A DNA stretch of 64,000 nucleotides from Pycnopodia helianthoides. Lineage: Eukaryota > Echinodermata > Asteroidea > Forcipulatida > Asteriidae. Below are positions 45,541 to 56,640 of the stretch, piece after piece. Under the pieces are notes generated by a model, which had not been told where the DNA came from, ran no database searches, and saw nothing but the letters and a program-made list of their open reading frames with translations. The DNA lies in NCBI GenBank assembly GCA_032158295.1, contig CM063247.1, forward strand, positions 23,287,876-23,351,875. The letters run 5' to 3'. The position numbers and the translations under genes were made by a program. How positions within the stretch are numbered: the first letter of the stretch is position 1; every line of letters starts with the position of its first letter.

Positions 45541-45867
45541 GTGAGTTGTGAAATTCTTGTTTTAAGAATTAAAGTGTTGAAATAGGATTTCCATTCGCAT
45601 AATTTGGAGAAATTTCTGGTGTTTTCGGCACCATGCGCAGTTCATGTTGACGTGCCTTTTTGGTGTGCAGAGAATGAGTATTGTTGGAAATTGCAGAGGC
45701 AGAAATTTACTTTTAAAAATCTTGTCTGAATTTGTTGAGAAGTGATAAGTAAATGTATAATTGAAATTCTTTAAAAGCATGGCCAAGACTAAGAGAATAG
45801 TGCTACAACATGCCCTTCTTGAAGACCAATGTCACATACTTCTGTTCTAGAACTAGAAACTAGTATA

Positions 45868-46151
45868 AATTCGTCGCGTGAGAACTAAGGTCCTTAACAA
45901 ACGTGATGGACAAAAGGTCGTTAACAATTTTTTGTTTAAACCTATAAAACAAAATAATAAAATACAACTATCAGAAATTAATGTTTTCTTATGAAAATCA
46001 TTTTTCAAATCATTTTTCAGATTTTCATAAGGAAACATTAATTTCTGATAGTTGTATTTTATTATTTTGTTTTTTAGGCTTAAAAAAAAATGTTAACGAC
46101 CTTTTGCCCATCACGTTTGTTAAGGACCTTATAGTACTGAGCCGACGAATT
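45868..46151. repeat. Palindromic foldback, about 130-bp arms
   Basis: Outer edges aattcgtcg and cgacgaatt; arms share ggtccttaacaaacgtgatg and aaaataataaaatacaacta. Only about 20 nt of loop lie near 46010. Similar ORFs on both strands are artefacts of the symmetry. Confidence 0.85.
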
Positions 46152-46423
46152 AAGGCTCCCCGTGAGCCTAATTTAAAACATTTAGGAGTTTTCAAAATGG
46201 TCGTTGTTAGGTGAACATTTAATGGTCGTTAGCCAGCAGTAACTTCAGTTTCTTTTGAACTACACAGCTAAAACTTTCACATCACACTAAATATACATTC
46301 ACAATGCTTGTGAGGCCTTTTTGTCGAGTTACATGCAAAAACATCTTTAAAAAATGAAATTTACCACGCAATACTCACGGTTGTTTTGGCACTCACGCGT
46401 CATTCACGCATTGCGCAAAAATT

Positions 46424-46477
46424 AAGACAGCGCGGTGTACGCGGAGCTTTTCCTCCTGGCGCACACCGTGCTGTCTT
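46424..46477. repeat. GC-rich stem-loop
   Basis: aagacagcgcggtgtacgc pairs with gcgcacaccgtgctgtctt around a 16-nt loop, nearly perfect over 19 bp. It could be a small-RNA-type hairpin or a MITE end pair. Confidence 0.6.
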
Positions 46478-46599
46478 ACAAATGTTGTGCTCTGCAAAAA
46501 TTATAGCTGGATAATTACCAGTCAGAAATGGTGCATGTGACATGGCATTCTGGCTGGTAACCTTATTCTGGTATTGAAGCATAACTTTGTTGTCTCTGC

Positions 46600-47278
46600 A
46601 GGTCTTGTTTGCGTGTGTACTGTAGGGCCATTTGACCAGTTCGGCATCATTGACCAGTTCCAGATCACTTCAACTTTGCAATGACCAAACAGTGGAACTA
46701 CTTCTCTCAATACCAATGTCTGTTTATGTATGTGAAGTATAACATCCAATAAACCAACAAACCCCAAATAGGGTGCCAAACATCATCAACAAATAAATTA
46801 TGGCAATTTTTGCAAGTTTTTCTGCGATATTGATCATCATTTTATGAAAGGTTGAAAAACGCTGTTAAAACTTCTTAAAATTTGAATGCCAGGGCAAATA
46901 ACATTTATGCAAAATGCTAAGAATGTGTAAAAAATATTTCACGTAAATACTGAGCAGTCGTCTTGGTTTTTTTTAAAGATGAAATTACCGAAATCAACTT
47001 TTTGGGGGCATCTTGACCAGTTCGGGATCACTCAACATCTCATTGCGTCAAATGGTGCCGCACTCAGTTGCGGCACCAGACCTGTTTATCTGGGTGGTGG
47101 GGGGGGGGCAAGAGGGGGGCAAACTTAAATTTAGGGGGGGGGGGCAAACAAAAATCTATAATGTACTGTATAAGCCTACAATTCACTCCAGAAATAAGAT
47201 TTTGCACTGTGTGAATGTGACGTGTTGTGCGAACTGTGTGTACAATGGCTGCTTGCGGTTTTGGGCAGACAATGCATT
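46600..47278. other. Non-coding stretch
   Basis: A phrase ttgaccagttcgggatcac recurs (46633, 46652, 47013). A G-rich block lies at 47094-47145. No exon seen. Confidence 0.35.
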
Positions 47279-47279
47279 T

Positions 47280-47420
47280 ATTATTATTTATTCGGCATAA
47301 AAACACATGTATACAAAATACAAACATAAACAAAAGCCAGGGACATATGCCTGGAATTAAAAAAGTTTACCAAAAAACTGTAGCCCGAAGGCCTTCAATT
47401 CCAATATCCCTGACCATATT
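47280..47420 (-). mobile_element. LINE 3' UTR-like tail
   Basis: attattattcggcataaaaa, then catgtatacaaaatacaaac and aggccttcaattcc, similar to 30285-30490. No ORF retained. Confidence 0.4.
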
Positions 47421-47490
47421 TTAAAAATCTACAATAATTTATAAATTTTCAATTTTTAAAGCAAGTTTCCAAGCTTGTACAGATAAATAA

Positions 47491-47800
47491 ATCCTAAAAT
47501 TAAACGAGTTTAATAACGAAGTTTGATTGGGATTCCATGAATCCATTATGACGTGGCGAAGGAGATCACATGAGATAGCGCTCACCGCCCAGCAAGATCA
47601 TTCTTTAGCGCAAAGTCGAGTTTATCTGTAGAAAGAAAAGGGGTAGGGATCAAGAATTGCCCAACAACAAAGGGAGGGCATGTGATCTCCTTCGCCATGT
47701 CATAATGGATTCATAGAATCCCAATCAAACTTCGTTATTAAACTCGTTTAATTTTAGGATTCTACGTCACCATTATGACGTAACTCAGTTATCACATGAG
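47491..47800. repeat. DIRS 3' terminal region: nested inverted repeats and internal complementary region
   Basis: 47757-47800 is the right terminal repeat (ggattctacgtcaccattat..). 47565-47602 is complementary to the left end. 47491-47571 pairs with 47680-47760. DIRS elements are thought to use such regions to rebuild the ends through a circular intermediate. Confidence 0.75.
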
Positions 47801-47964
47801 ACTTTAGAGCCAGGTAAACGAGACTTTTGAAGTTCGTTTCTCAAATAAGATTGCAAATATACTTCGTTCCATTCACACATTACATTTTTTATTAGATATA
47901 ACCAGTAGACCTGTTGCAGGCAATCGTCTATCTTAAACTTGACTTAAGTTCTTCTTTCCAAAAT

Positions 47965-48358
47965 TTATGTGGCAAAAGTCTCTTGATTAACAAGTGGTTT
48001 GTTGTAATGACGAGCAAATGTACTTGCTCCAGACCATCCGGCTGTTGTAAGTATTGTCTGGATAGGAACGCCACATTCCCTGGCTGACGATGTTGAAGCT
48101 GCCTGAACACTGTGGGCTTTAAAATGGGAAGTATCAATTCCTGCTTTGTGTAAAGTCTCTTTTATCCATCTGCTAATAGTATCCTTGGATACTGCCTTAT
48201 GAGGCTTGTTGATACTAATAAAGATTTTCTTTTCGGACCCTCTAACTTCTGATGTTCGGCCCAAGTAATCTTTCATTGTCGACACCACACATACCTTTTG
48301 GTTTGCGGCAAAAGCAGGTAAAATAATATCAGACAAATGGACACCTGGTCGTGTCTGT
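47965..48358 (-). pseudogene. DIRS tyrosine recombinase, C-terminal part (after the piggyBac insertion)
   Basis: Carries the second half of the recombinase fold: ISRWIKETLHKAG, then AHSVQAASTSSA, then GWSGASTFARHY with the presumed nucleophile Tyr (codon 48004-48006). In DIRS recombinases the third catalytic box is H-S-x-R; here the Arg codon is CAG (Gln) at 48103-48105, a single-base change that should abolish activity. The frame is continuous with 52087-52793 if the piggyBac element and one TTAA copy are ignored. Confidence 0.85.
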
Positions 48359-48377
48359 TTAACTCTTTCGTGCGCCG

Positions 48378-48397
48378 ACCGGTCGCTAGCGACCGGT
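48378..48397. promoter_or_regulatory. 20-bp perfect palindrome near the left piggyBac end
   Basis: ACCGGTCGCTAGCGACCGGT is its own reverse complement and begins just inside the inverted repeat. The right end has no equivalent. Likely a transposase- or host-factor-binding site. Confidence 0.6.
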
Positions 48398-48608
48398 TTA
48401 AATCCCTTTAGGAAAACAGTTGTAAAACGAAAAATAAAGATCGCACGGCCACACAGTTTTCAGAATGGGAAAGAGGACTCTTGAGGGCGCTATTGCGACC
48501 TACTTTTTGGGGGGGTCGCCATTTGCAAATAACGAGTAAACTTGCGTTGAAGTTTTGCCCCAAAAAGTCTTGTTTTTGAGAGCAGTTTTCGCACTCGCGC
48601 AATGATTG

Positions 48609-48821
48609 ATGGCAATGTTCAAGGCACAACAAGCTCTTGATTTGTTGGACGATTTGCCAGAAGATTTTTCTGATGGAGAAGTGGAAACAGACTCCGATTT
48701 GGAGGGAGAAGACGAAGTGGTTGGCCACACTTACGACGCTTTTCTTCTAGATGTGGCCGGTCGACGAGATCATGGAGACGCCGCGTTTCGGGACTCAGTT
48801 CTTCATACCGTGGACGATTTA
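48609..48821 (+). CDS. piggyBac transposase exon 1
   Basis: ATG at 48609, 71 codons, strong donor GATTTA|GTAAGT. An acidic N-terminus (LDDLPEDFSDGEVETDSD) is typical of PGBD-type transposases. Exit phase 0 fits exon 2 after a 587-bp intron. In this family the protein excises and inserts DNA at TTAA by a cut-and-paste mechanism in the nucleus. Confidence 0.8.
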
Positions 48822-49408
48822 GTAAGTAAATGTTCGTCAGGGGAAACTCTTTACCTCTGTTTTTCCACAAATACCTTATGCAATGAAGCTCATAATATTC
48901 TACTTTTCACATTACGAATTACTAACTTGTTTTATAATTTTAGAATAAAGACTGTAAAGACATGAAAGAGTAGTACTTTGTAGGGCCTAATCAATCAGAA
49001 TAAAGAAATCTGGTGATCTTGTTTTTATTTAGAACTAGCGCTACAATATCAGGGCTCTATCCCCCCAAAACATGGAGAACAAATTGCCAAATGATTTGCC
49101 AGTGCCAATAATATATTTTGTTATTATCAATCTTATTATTTTTTATTTATTTTGTTATTATTCTTTTAGTTTTTTTAATTTTTTTATTTATTTTCCTTGA
49201 TTTGTTTATTTAGTTTTTGTTAGACATAAATAATGCTTTACTTTGTAATAACTGGACAGAAATTTTACGAATTTATAAAAAATGTTTACAATTTAGTCGC
49301 ATGATTTTTTATTCATGTGAATCAAAACCGATTTGTTCACCCCCATCCCCAATCTTGATTCAAAATATTATTTACAATGAATTTTTTTTTTACACATATT
49401 GTGTGCAG

Positions 49409-50513
49409 GTTGAAAGTGACCCTGATGAAGATGACAATGCCCATGCCCCTTCCTTGGAAAGTGATGATGAGCTGAACCCCCAGCCAAGTACTAGTGATGG
49501 GCGTTCAAATCAAAGGAAACGTCAACCCAGACTTGTTCGTCGTAATGCTGCTGAAGTTGTCCAACCTTTAGTATGGGAAGCTTTCAATGGCACCCAGGAA
49601 AATCCTTCAGTCTTGCAGCACCCATTCATAGCCACTCCAGGAGTATCAAATTGGGCAAGAGCCATCCAAGCCAAGAAAGCTATTGACTTCTTCAAGATGT
49701 TTTGGAATCGTGACATAGCACACCATGTTTGTCACCAAACAAATCTCTATGCCCAACAAAGTCGCACAGAGCACCCATCCACCATGAAATGGACTCCTCT
49801 CGATGATGTGGGTTTGGATGCTTTCATCGGTCTTAGTATAGCTCAAGGGCTAGACCGTCGAGCACACCTCCGTGACTACTGGTCAATCAAGCCTTGGTTA
49901 CGGACATCTTGGTATGGAGAAATTTTTTCGGGAAAGGATTTTTTCCAAATCCACAGATACCTTCATTGCTGTGATAATGCTGCATACGATGGCAATGACC
50001 CAAACAGAGACAAACTGTTCAAAGTGCGATATCTCATAAGTACGTTGGAAGAAAACTTCAAGTCAGCATATACACCATCAGAACATATTTCTATTGACGA
50101 ACAAATGATAGGGACAAAATGCAGAGTTTCATTTATACAATACATGCCAAAGAAGCCTACCAGGTTTGGGATCAAAGTCTGGGTGCTTGCAGACAGCAAA
50201 AATGGCTACTGTAGTCGTTTTCAAATATACACCGGAAAAGTTGATGGGGGGGAATCCGGTCTTTCTTCTCGTGTCGTAAATGATTTATCAGTGGACTTTA
50301 GAAACCAGGGATATCAGCTGTATTTTGATAATTTTTATACTTCCCCTGCACTTTGTCTAGAGCTTTTACAGAATGGTATTTTGTCATGTGGAACTGTTCG
50401 CATCAACCGAAAGAATGTGCCAATAGACATCAAACCTAAGGCCCGAGATGGTTTCGTAAAAAGGAGCGATGACATACCGCAAATGTGGACAACTTACTGC
50501 TGTGAGATGAAAG
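49409..50513 (+). pseudogene. piggyBac transposase exon 2, part 1 (DDE/D core, before the frameshift)
   Basis: Acceptor tattgtgtgcag. Encodes the RNase H-like catalytic domain: HISIDEQMIG (first Asp, codon 50096-50098, about residue 301) and YFDNFYTSPAL (second Asp, codon 50327-50329, about residue 378). Upstream motifs FIGLSIAQGL and FFQIHRYLHCCDN are also characteristic of the family. An extra base in the aaagg run near 50511-50514 shifts the frame and gives TAA at 50516-50518. Apart from this indel the gene looks intact, so it may be young or carry an assembly error. Confidence 0.9.
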
Positions 50514-51140
50514 GATAAGCAGGATGTCACAGCACTCTCCACCATCCACGGAAATGGTGTTACTGTAATTCCACCCAGACGAGATGAGCAGGAACCCGTC
50601 CGAAAGCCCAATATGATAGTAGACTACAACCGTCATATGGGTGGTGTAGACTTACTTGACCAGCTGTTGTGTTACTATAGTTTACGAAGAAGAACATTGA
50701 AATGGTGGAAAAAAGTGTTCTTGCGTCTTGTTGATTTATGCATTGTAAATGCTTATGTGATAATGAAAGAGTCAACAGGCAAACAAATTGACCAAAAGAC
50801 ATTCCGTGAACAACTGTTGAGTGAACTGACAAATGCTCAATTACAAAGAAGGGCAAATCGTGATGATCCTGCAAATCACCGTGGACGCCCTCATTTGTTG
50901 GCTGACGCACCTCATCCAGGTAGAGGCCCTATACCATCCTTAGCTGCGAGGACATCCGGCATGCATCACCAGGTAGCAAACATTGACAATGGAATCAGGA
51001 GGACATGTCGTGTGTGTGGCTATGAGGTCAATGATAACGGAAAACAGTCAAAGAGAAAGACTAACAATTTTTGTACTACTTGTAATCGCTACCTTCATAA
51101 GAAGAACTGTTGGAATGTATGGCATTCCCCTGAATTTTAG
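50514..51140 (+). pseudogene. piggyBac transposase, part 2 (third Asp and cysteine-rich domain)
   Basis: The frame resumes after the indel and contains DYNRHMGGVDLLDQ with the third catalytic Asp (codon 50649-50651, about residue 485). The C-terminal cysteine-rich domain reads CRVCG, then FCTTC, then LHKKNC, and stops at TAG 51138-51140. Cross-brace cysteine/histidine fingers bind the transposon ends in this family. Total length with exon 1 would be near 647 residues, within the family range. Confidence 0.9.
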
Positions 51141-52086
51141 ACTGCATAGAGGATTTGATAATGTAGATTTGTGTAAGCATGAACATGTACTGATATGTCA
51201 CGTGAACACGTGAATTCATAATTTCACAAGGCTAGTAATGTACATGAAAACCCTATACAATGTCTCAAATTATCTAAGACCTCAAATCGCTTTACGAGAA
51301 ACTAAACACTGTATTCATGAAAATAGGAATCGGTTGCTATGGCAACAGTATTTATTTCCTGAAAATGTTATGTCGCACGAATTCTTTATATTTCACAATT
51401 ACATTATTGTGCCGTTGTTTGCTATGTGTCACCTTATCCAAGACCTCTAATCGCTTTGAGTTCGACATGAAAACTAAAAACACCCTACATTCCTGGTAAT
51501 CCAAATCGGTTGCTATGGCAACAGTATTTAACATTTTCTAAAAATGGCACAGTTATAAAAATAACCTGTATTGTGCTTGAGTATAACTGTTTAGCTTTTT
51601 GGGGGTAGGACGTGGTAATAATAAATTGAACATGTTTTTTACATGTAGCATACAACTTGAAAAGAATCTGTGCCTTCTTACTTTCTTAGTTGACTTATAT
51701 TGGCCGAAAAATATAGTATTTAGTAAAATTTCATATCTTATCAACCAGAAAAACCACAACAGGGTAAATTATTTATTCTAAATCCATTTTGGGGGTCATT
51801 ACTGTTGTTAAAAATGTACATGTTGGTATATCAACTCATTTCTAAAGAAGGAACTGACAAAAATAATAAAAAAGTGTTGAAATTCATGATAAAAGTGGTT
51901 CCCATGGTAACCAAATTTGAATATATTACATATTTCTCATCATTTTCTAAAAGACTAGGTAAAATACTACAAAAAACTCCCTTGGAGTGTTCGGGTACCT
52001 TCAGTAGTTTTTGTGCTGTCTACATTTAAACAATTAGTGTGACCATATGACCAATTTATCACTAAAATAAATGGTGCATGAAAGAG
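51141..52086. other. 3' non-coding part of the piggyBac element
   Basis: A direct repeat of about 35 bp (aatcggttgctatggcaaca, then gtattta) occurs at 51328 and 51506. An aataaa-like signal lies near 51620. No second gene seen. Confidence 0.6.
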
Positions 52087-52793
52087 TTAAGTACATTCTT
52101 AATTGAAACTCGACACTCTGTGTCTGTTAAAGTTAAATTGTCTAATGACAACAAATGCAAAGTCTGCACTCTTTGTGCAGTTAGCAAAGCAAATAACGTT
52201 GCCAATTTTTGGCTCAAATCTTTTATTGGAAGTCTTGAATTAGATTCAATTTCCTTGAAATAGTGTAAAACAACGCTAACATCCCAAATTGTTTTGTATC
52301 TTGGAAATGATGGCCTCTTACAAAACACTCCTCTCATAAATCTGGAAGTCAAAGGGTGACTGCCAAAAGAAACACCATTAGGTAACTGAAGCACTGCGGA
52401 TAACGCTGATCTGGCAGTGTTCATGGCACTGTACTTTAGAACATTTTCAAACAATTCAGTCAAGAAGTCTAAACCATCACTTATTAATGGCGAAATTGGA
52501 TTAATGTTCCTTTTACTACAGTATAACTGCCATTTAAGTAAGTATGTTCTATACTGTTTGTGTGTTCCTTCCCGCCAGGAGGACACAATGATTTCTGCAG
52601 TGCGGTTCGAAACACATGAGGCTTTGAGGCCTTCCCGCACAAGTGGCATGCAAGTAGTGACATCTTCCGATGTAAAGGATGTACCTCCAACATATTTTGT
52701 GGTAGTTGAAGGGGAGCCATGGCTGCTGGTATCAGTATTGGCTTTGCAATTAGCATGTTCATTATCCCTGGATACCAATGTTGGGTTGGCCAA
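52087..52793 (-). pseudogene. DIRS tyrosine recombinase, N-terminal part (before the piggyBac insertion)
   Basis: The frame includes a SAM-like N-terminal domain (WREGTHKQYRTYLLKWQLYC) and the first catalytic box with Arg in LLTAQRVQTLHLL. It is cut by the TTAA insertion at 52087-52090. The upstream part overlaps the preceding RNase H/connecting frame, as is common in DIRS. It is continuous with 47965-48358. Confidence 0.85.
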
Positions 52794-53251
52794 TTAGGAA
52801 TGATCAATATGCCTTCTGCATCGTCTTGCTGCACTTTCTGCAGTACTGGGCCAATCAGGCTAAAAGGAGGAAAGGCATAGAAACGGATATTATTCCATGG
52901 TATCATAAATGCATCAACTGCAAATGCGTCAGGGTCTGGTCGCCATGAAACGTATGTATTCAATTGGTTATTCAGCCTGGAGGCGAAAAGGTCAATTTCT
53001 GGTATAAAGTGTGCATGTAGCTCCATAATTTGTCGAAACAAATACGGCTTGAGCATCCATTCCGTATCTATATTGTTACGTCTGGATTCTAAATCCGGTA
53101 GCACGTTAAGTTTGCCTGGTATGTACGATGAAGACAACCAGATATGCCTTTGGATACACCATGACCAAATATCTTGAGCTAAGTCATTACAAGCTCTTGA
53201 TTTTATTCCACCCATATTATTAATATACGCTACTGCTGTTGTATTGTCCAT
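52484..53251 (-). pseudogene. DIRS RNase H C-terminal part and connecting domain
   Basis: Starts right after a TGA that interrupts the RNase H frame, where relatives are expected to have Arg before DNTTAVAYINNMGG (CGA to TGA). Contains IDLFASRLNNQLNTYVSW and VDAFMIPWNN, motifs that follow RNase H in DIRS polyproteins. It ends by overlapping the recombinase frame. Confidence 0.8.
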
Positions 53252-53701
53252 TCAAAAACGTACATGTGTATGTTTTCGTTCTTTACACAATGACCTTAAA
53301 GCCATGTAACCAGCCATAAGTTCCAGTACATTGATATGATTTTCCAGTTCTTGTGGGGTCCAATGCCCCCCTGTTGTACCATTACATTCTGCACCCCATC
53401 CTATAAGGGACGCATCAGATGACAAAATAATATCTGGCTGGGTATGAGTCAAACTGTTACGAGTTTGTTTGGATTCAATATTTTCAATCCACCAAGTCAG
53501 GTCTTTCTTTGCTTCTTGTGACAACCCCATTTGAGTATCATAGTCATTGTTATTGCTCCTAAGCGCATCAATTTTGTCCCATTCAAGGTGACGGTAATGT
53601 AACTGGCCATATAGTAGCCTGGAAAACTTGACACGAGTTTGCCAAGAACTTGGGATACCTCTCGTATAGAGGGTGATTTCTTGAGTAGCAACGTTTTGCA
53701 T
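53252..53701 (-). pseudogene. DIRS RNase H domain, N-terminal part
   Basis: ILSSDASLIGWGAECNG holds the first catalytic Asp of RNase H, and NVLELMAGYMAL the Glu-containing helix. The frame is shifted relative to the reverse transcriptase upstream (overlap at 53497-53701) and ends at a TGA at 53252-53254. Confidence 0.85.
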
Positions 53702-54718
53702 GATATCTCAAGAGTGACCGACTTCCTTTCTGTTAGCGAAATACACATGTTCTCTGAATCTAGTACAAACCCCAAAAATGTACATGTTTTTGCTGGGTCA
53801 ACCACTGATTTGACCTCATGAATAATAAACCCCGTTTGGGTCATTAATGATGATATTGCATCAATGTTTCTACGACATTCTTCGTATGTATCACCAAATA
53901 AAAGTGAGTCATCAATATAAGCTACTGATCGGAAGCCTTGAGCTCTAAGACCAGAATAAATAGGTTTTAAGAGTTTGGTAAACAAACGAGGAGCACAAGC
54001 AAGACCGTTTGGTAGGCAAGTGTATTGGAACACTGTCGTTCCATAAAAACCTCAAATATTTCCGATGTTCGTGTGCGATTGGCACAGTGTAATAAGCATC
54101 TCGTAAATCAATAGTTGCCATGTAGCAATCTCTAGAAATTAGACAAATAGCGGACTGCAAAGTTTCCATCTTAAAATGGTGATATTTGACAAACTTGTTT
54201 AATCCTTTCAAATTAAGGATCATCCTGTATGACCCCTCCTTCTTTGGACGTACAAAAATATTCGAAATGAAATCGCCACATTCTCTTGTGGTCTCCTCTA
54301 TCACTCCTTTATTCAAGAGTTTTTCTACTTCCAGACCAATAATCCGTTGCTCATTTGCATCTCGTTTGTATTGTTTTGGTTCTTTCCATTGACAAGGTTG
54401 TCTTTCAAACTCAATGTGTAATCCTTGAACTATGTCAAGTATGGTGGGGTCTGAAGTTAATTGTCTCCACCTTGGGAGAAAAGACTTCAATCTTCCTGCT
54501 ACAAAAGGTTTTGCTTGCACTCTATTGTTATTCACAATGCTCACCTTGATTACATCATGTGAGGAATTTACTGGCGTCCTAGGCCTTTCCTTCCTCCTCG
54601 GCGGGTTGCATAACTGCCCCTCTGATAATGAGTGTTGAATCGCCAGTTTTTTTATGATGAACCCCGAGTTGAATTGTACTGGTTCTGAGGGTAATGTTGC
54701 CCTTTGTACGCGTTCCAT
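53497..54718 (-). pseudogene. DIRS reverse transcriptase (one internal frameshift)
   Basis: Two overlapping frames make up the domain. 54718-53945 holds the palm start (KKEGSYRMILNLKGLN, then ATIDLRDAYYTVPI with the first catalytic Asp). 54033-53497 continues with LPNGLACAPRLFTKLLKP and AYIDDSLLFGDT, the Y-I-D-D active site at 53908-53919. One base is lost near 54030. Order and motifs match DIRS/Ngaro-type reverse transcriptases rather than LINE or Gypsy. Confidence 0.9.
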
Positions 54719-54820
54719 GTACGGGCACCCCTGTTGAAGCCATAATGGTTATTTGGCCTCCCAATTTTTATACCAACTTTATTTGTCGTGTTAATATCTT
54801 GTACCTGTTTAGGCACATCA

Positions 54821-55834
54821 TCACCAAATAGGTTTTTTTGTGTGTGCCACAGTTTGGGTACATATTTGCTGATATTGTGCATTTAGGTCTGGCTTAATCA
54901 GCTCTCGTCTGCGGTTGTTCAACTCAAGATTGGCATTTGCCATAAGAGTCAAGGCGTCCATGGCCAGTTTAACCTCCTCTTTTGAGTTTTCTTTTGCAAG
55001 GAGCTTGTCTGTCATTTGGAGGAGGGGCACAAATGCCGTTACCAAAAGTCCTTGAACTTTTTGACACTTAATATCACGAGACCTTGTACCAGGTTTCAGC
55101 TGTGACCAGATTTCTGGATTTACAGTTGTTTTTGTGAGATTTTCACAGTTTTGCGGTCGACAATACTTGTCTTGTTTAGCGGACAACTTTTCCTCAGACA
55201 GTTTTGATTTCAAAATATTATCTGTTAAGGCCGCCAATTTGTCCTTTATTTTCGGACCTATTTTGTCTTCAGCTTCATATTCTTGCTGAATGTCAATTAA
55301 GCAATCATCATCATCAATGTTGCTAATGCTAGGGGCCATTAGGTCCTCAATTTGTGCATCAGAATTTTCACTTGCACTAATATTCTCTGACAGTTTTTGC
55401 TTTTTTGGCAAAGGATAACCGATTTCGGTTGCGTCTTGGCGTTTGCCTTGGCTTAGCCCTGCAATCTTTGCAGTGAGGGCTCCTGCAATTTTGTTAAAGC
55501 CCTCTTGCATATTAGTTATTATAGCATTACCTAAACTTTCAAACCTGTCAGAGTCAGTTTGTGGGTGCGAATTATCGCCCCTTTCGGTTGGCACCGGAGC
55601 ATTGGCTCTGGAATGCCGTCTTTTCTTAGCTTTAGATTTACCTTTAAGGTTTAGTTTGCCTTTACCACCTTCGTTGACAGCGTCATCGAGTGGTATTGGC
55701 TGTTCGTCAGGAGATTGCTCCATAAATTGTCTGTTCTCAAACCCCAAAGGAGAAGCATGCGGGGAAAAATCGGATAATGCCGAGAAGTTGTCTATGTCTA
55801 ACAGTAGAGACTCCGTCATGATGAACGTGCACAC
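54821..55834 (-). pseudogene. DIRS gag-like ORF1
   Basis: About 330 codons, acidic and lysine-rich, with a basic nuclear-signal-like KGKSKAKKRRHSR and a C-terminal part typical of DIRS ORF1 (NPEIWSQLKPGTRSRD, KCQKVQ). Near 54875 the frame shifts; the other frame continues with NLFGDDVPKQVQDI down to 54652. An ATG-initiated frame begins at 55819, inside the slightly longer ORF. Confidence 0.75.
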
Positions 55835-55903
55835 TGTATATGCAGGCTTGAATTGAAGAGCGCTAGTACGTTTACGTCTGATCCTCAGCTGGGTTTAAAG
55901 CAC

Positions 55904-55975
55904 AATGATCTTGCTGGGCGGTGAGCGCTATCTCATGTGATAACTGAGTTACGTCATAATGGTGACGTAGAATCC
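55904..55975. repeat. DIRS 5' terminal repeat (minus-strand left end)
   Basis: gataactgagttacgtcata and tggtgacgtagaatcc are repeated inverted at 47757-47800. The adjoining aatgatcttgctgggcggtg is inverted at 47565-47602. Confidence 0.85.
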
Positions 55976-56136
55976 GACTACTCGGAAAGCCGAAGGCCCA
56001 AGTTCATCGGATCGTTACGCATATAAATAATCATTAAAATACACAGCCTTATACATCAAAATGAAGCATGGAACATGGAAGTTCATACAAAGTATGTTTT
56101 TTGGGGTGCACACCTCAAAGTCAAGGAGTAGCTTAC

Positions 56137-56253
56137 CTTGAAGTTTGACCGTCTGTACCGTCGGAAATACACGGTTAGTGCATTAAATAAACACTGCGTT
56201 GAATTGCGCATGATTTCGTCTTCATGTGGCTGACTTTTCAGCCGGATATTCAT
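56137..56253 (-). CDS. First coding exon candidate of an unidentified minus-strand gene
   Basis: ATG at 56251-56253, 39 codons, strong donor AAG|GTAAGC in phase 0. The peptide includes QPHEDEIMRNSTQCLFNAL and ends TVYFRRYRRSNFK, amphipathic and basic. Sequence upstream (56280-56360) is relatively GC-rich (actgcgcgcggcggaaaact), fitting a promoter. Downstream exons would lie beyond the DIRS element, and none was identified. Family unknown. Confidence 0.45.
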
Positions 56254-56640
56254 TTCCTTCTCGACACAGGCCAAGTTTGAGCGCAGAGCTGCAAATTTTG
56301 GGGGGTACCATCGGGCTAAAATTTACTGCGCGCGGCGGAAAACTCAGTCCTCCGTAGTTCAACTTTACACCCTCGTAAATAATTTGTATATCTCACAGAT
56401 CTAAATGATTTTTATAGGAATAGAAAGAGACATTTCTACTCTTTATCTCACATATCTTTTATTTCTTTTTACAACGATTTAAAATAAGATCATCATTCAA
56501 TACAAATGGTATGTCACACTCTGTGCAATGACAATTGTGTAGCCGTTTGAACGGTTTGTCCACACAGTTTCACATAGCGAATGGTACTGCTAATTACATG
56601 GAGGTAGAATAATAATGTAGGCATACGTGGTCGTTTTTCT

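Larger units (their letters stand above)
48363..52086 (+). mobile_element. Full-length piggyBac-family transposon inserted in the DIRS recombinase
   Basis: 3724 bp bounded by TTAA at 48359-48362 and 52087-52090. Inverted ends CTCTTTCGTGCGCC (left) and CTCTTTCATGCACC (right, reverse complement) match at 12 of 14 positions. It holds one transposase gene with an intron, in the opposite orientation to the DIRS. The host recombinase frame is exact across the insertion with a single TTAA, so the target duplication is certain. The transposase carries one frameshift. Confidence 0.95.
47491..55980 (-). mobile_element. DIRS-type tyrosine-recombinase retrotransposon (inactive), split by piggyBac
   Basis: On the minus strand the order is gag-like ORF (55834-54821), reverse transcriptase and RNase H (54718-53252), a connecting domain (53251-52484) and tyrosine recombinase (52793-52087 plus 48358-47965). 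Terminal organisation is DIRS-like: 55932-55975 is repeated inverted at 47757-47800, and 55904-55941 inverted at 47565-47602, the latter acting as the internal complementary region. A further pair, 47491-47571 and 47680-47760, is inverted. Without the 3.7-kb insertion the element is about 4.8 kb. Frameshifts, a stop and a changed catalytic residue make it non-autonomous. Confidence 0.9.

Noticed and set aside
48408..48870. Minus-strand ORFs under piggyBac exon 1
   Set aside because: Reverse frames of an acidic coding exon; the plus strand has the start, donor and matching second exon.
52417..55856. Plus-strand ORFs (for example 55443-55856)
   Set aside because: They are antisense shadows of the DIRS gag, RT and recombinase frames, which carry the recognisable motifs.
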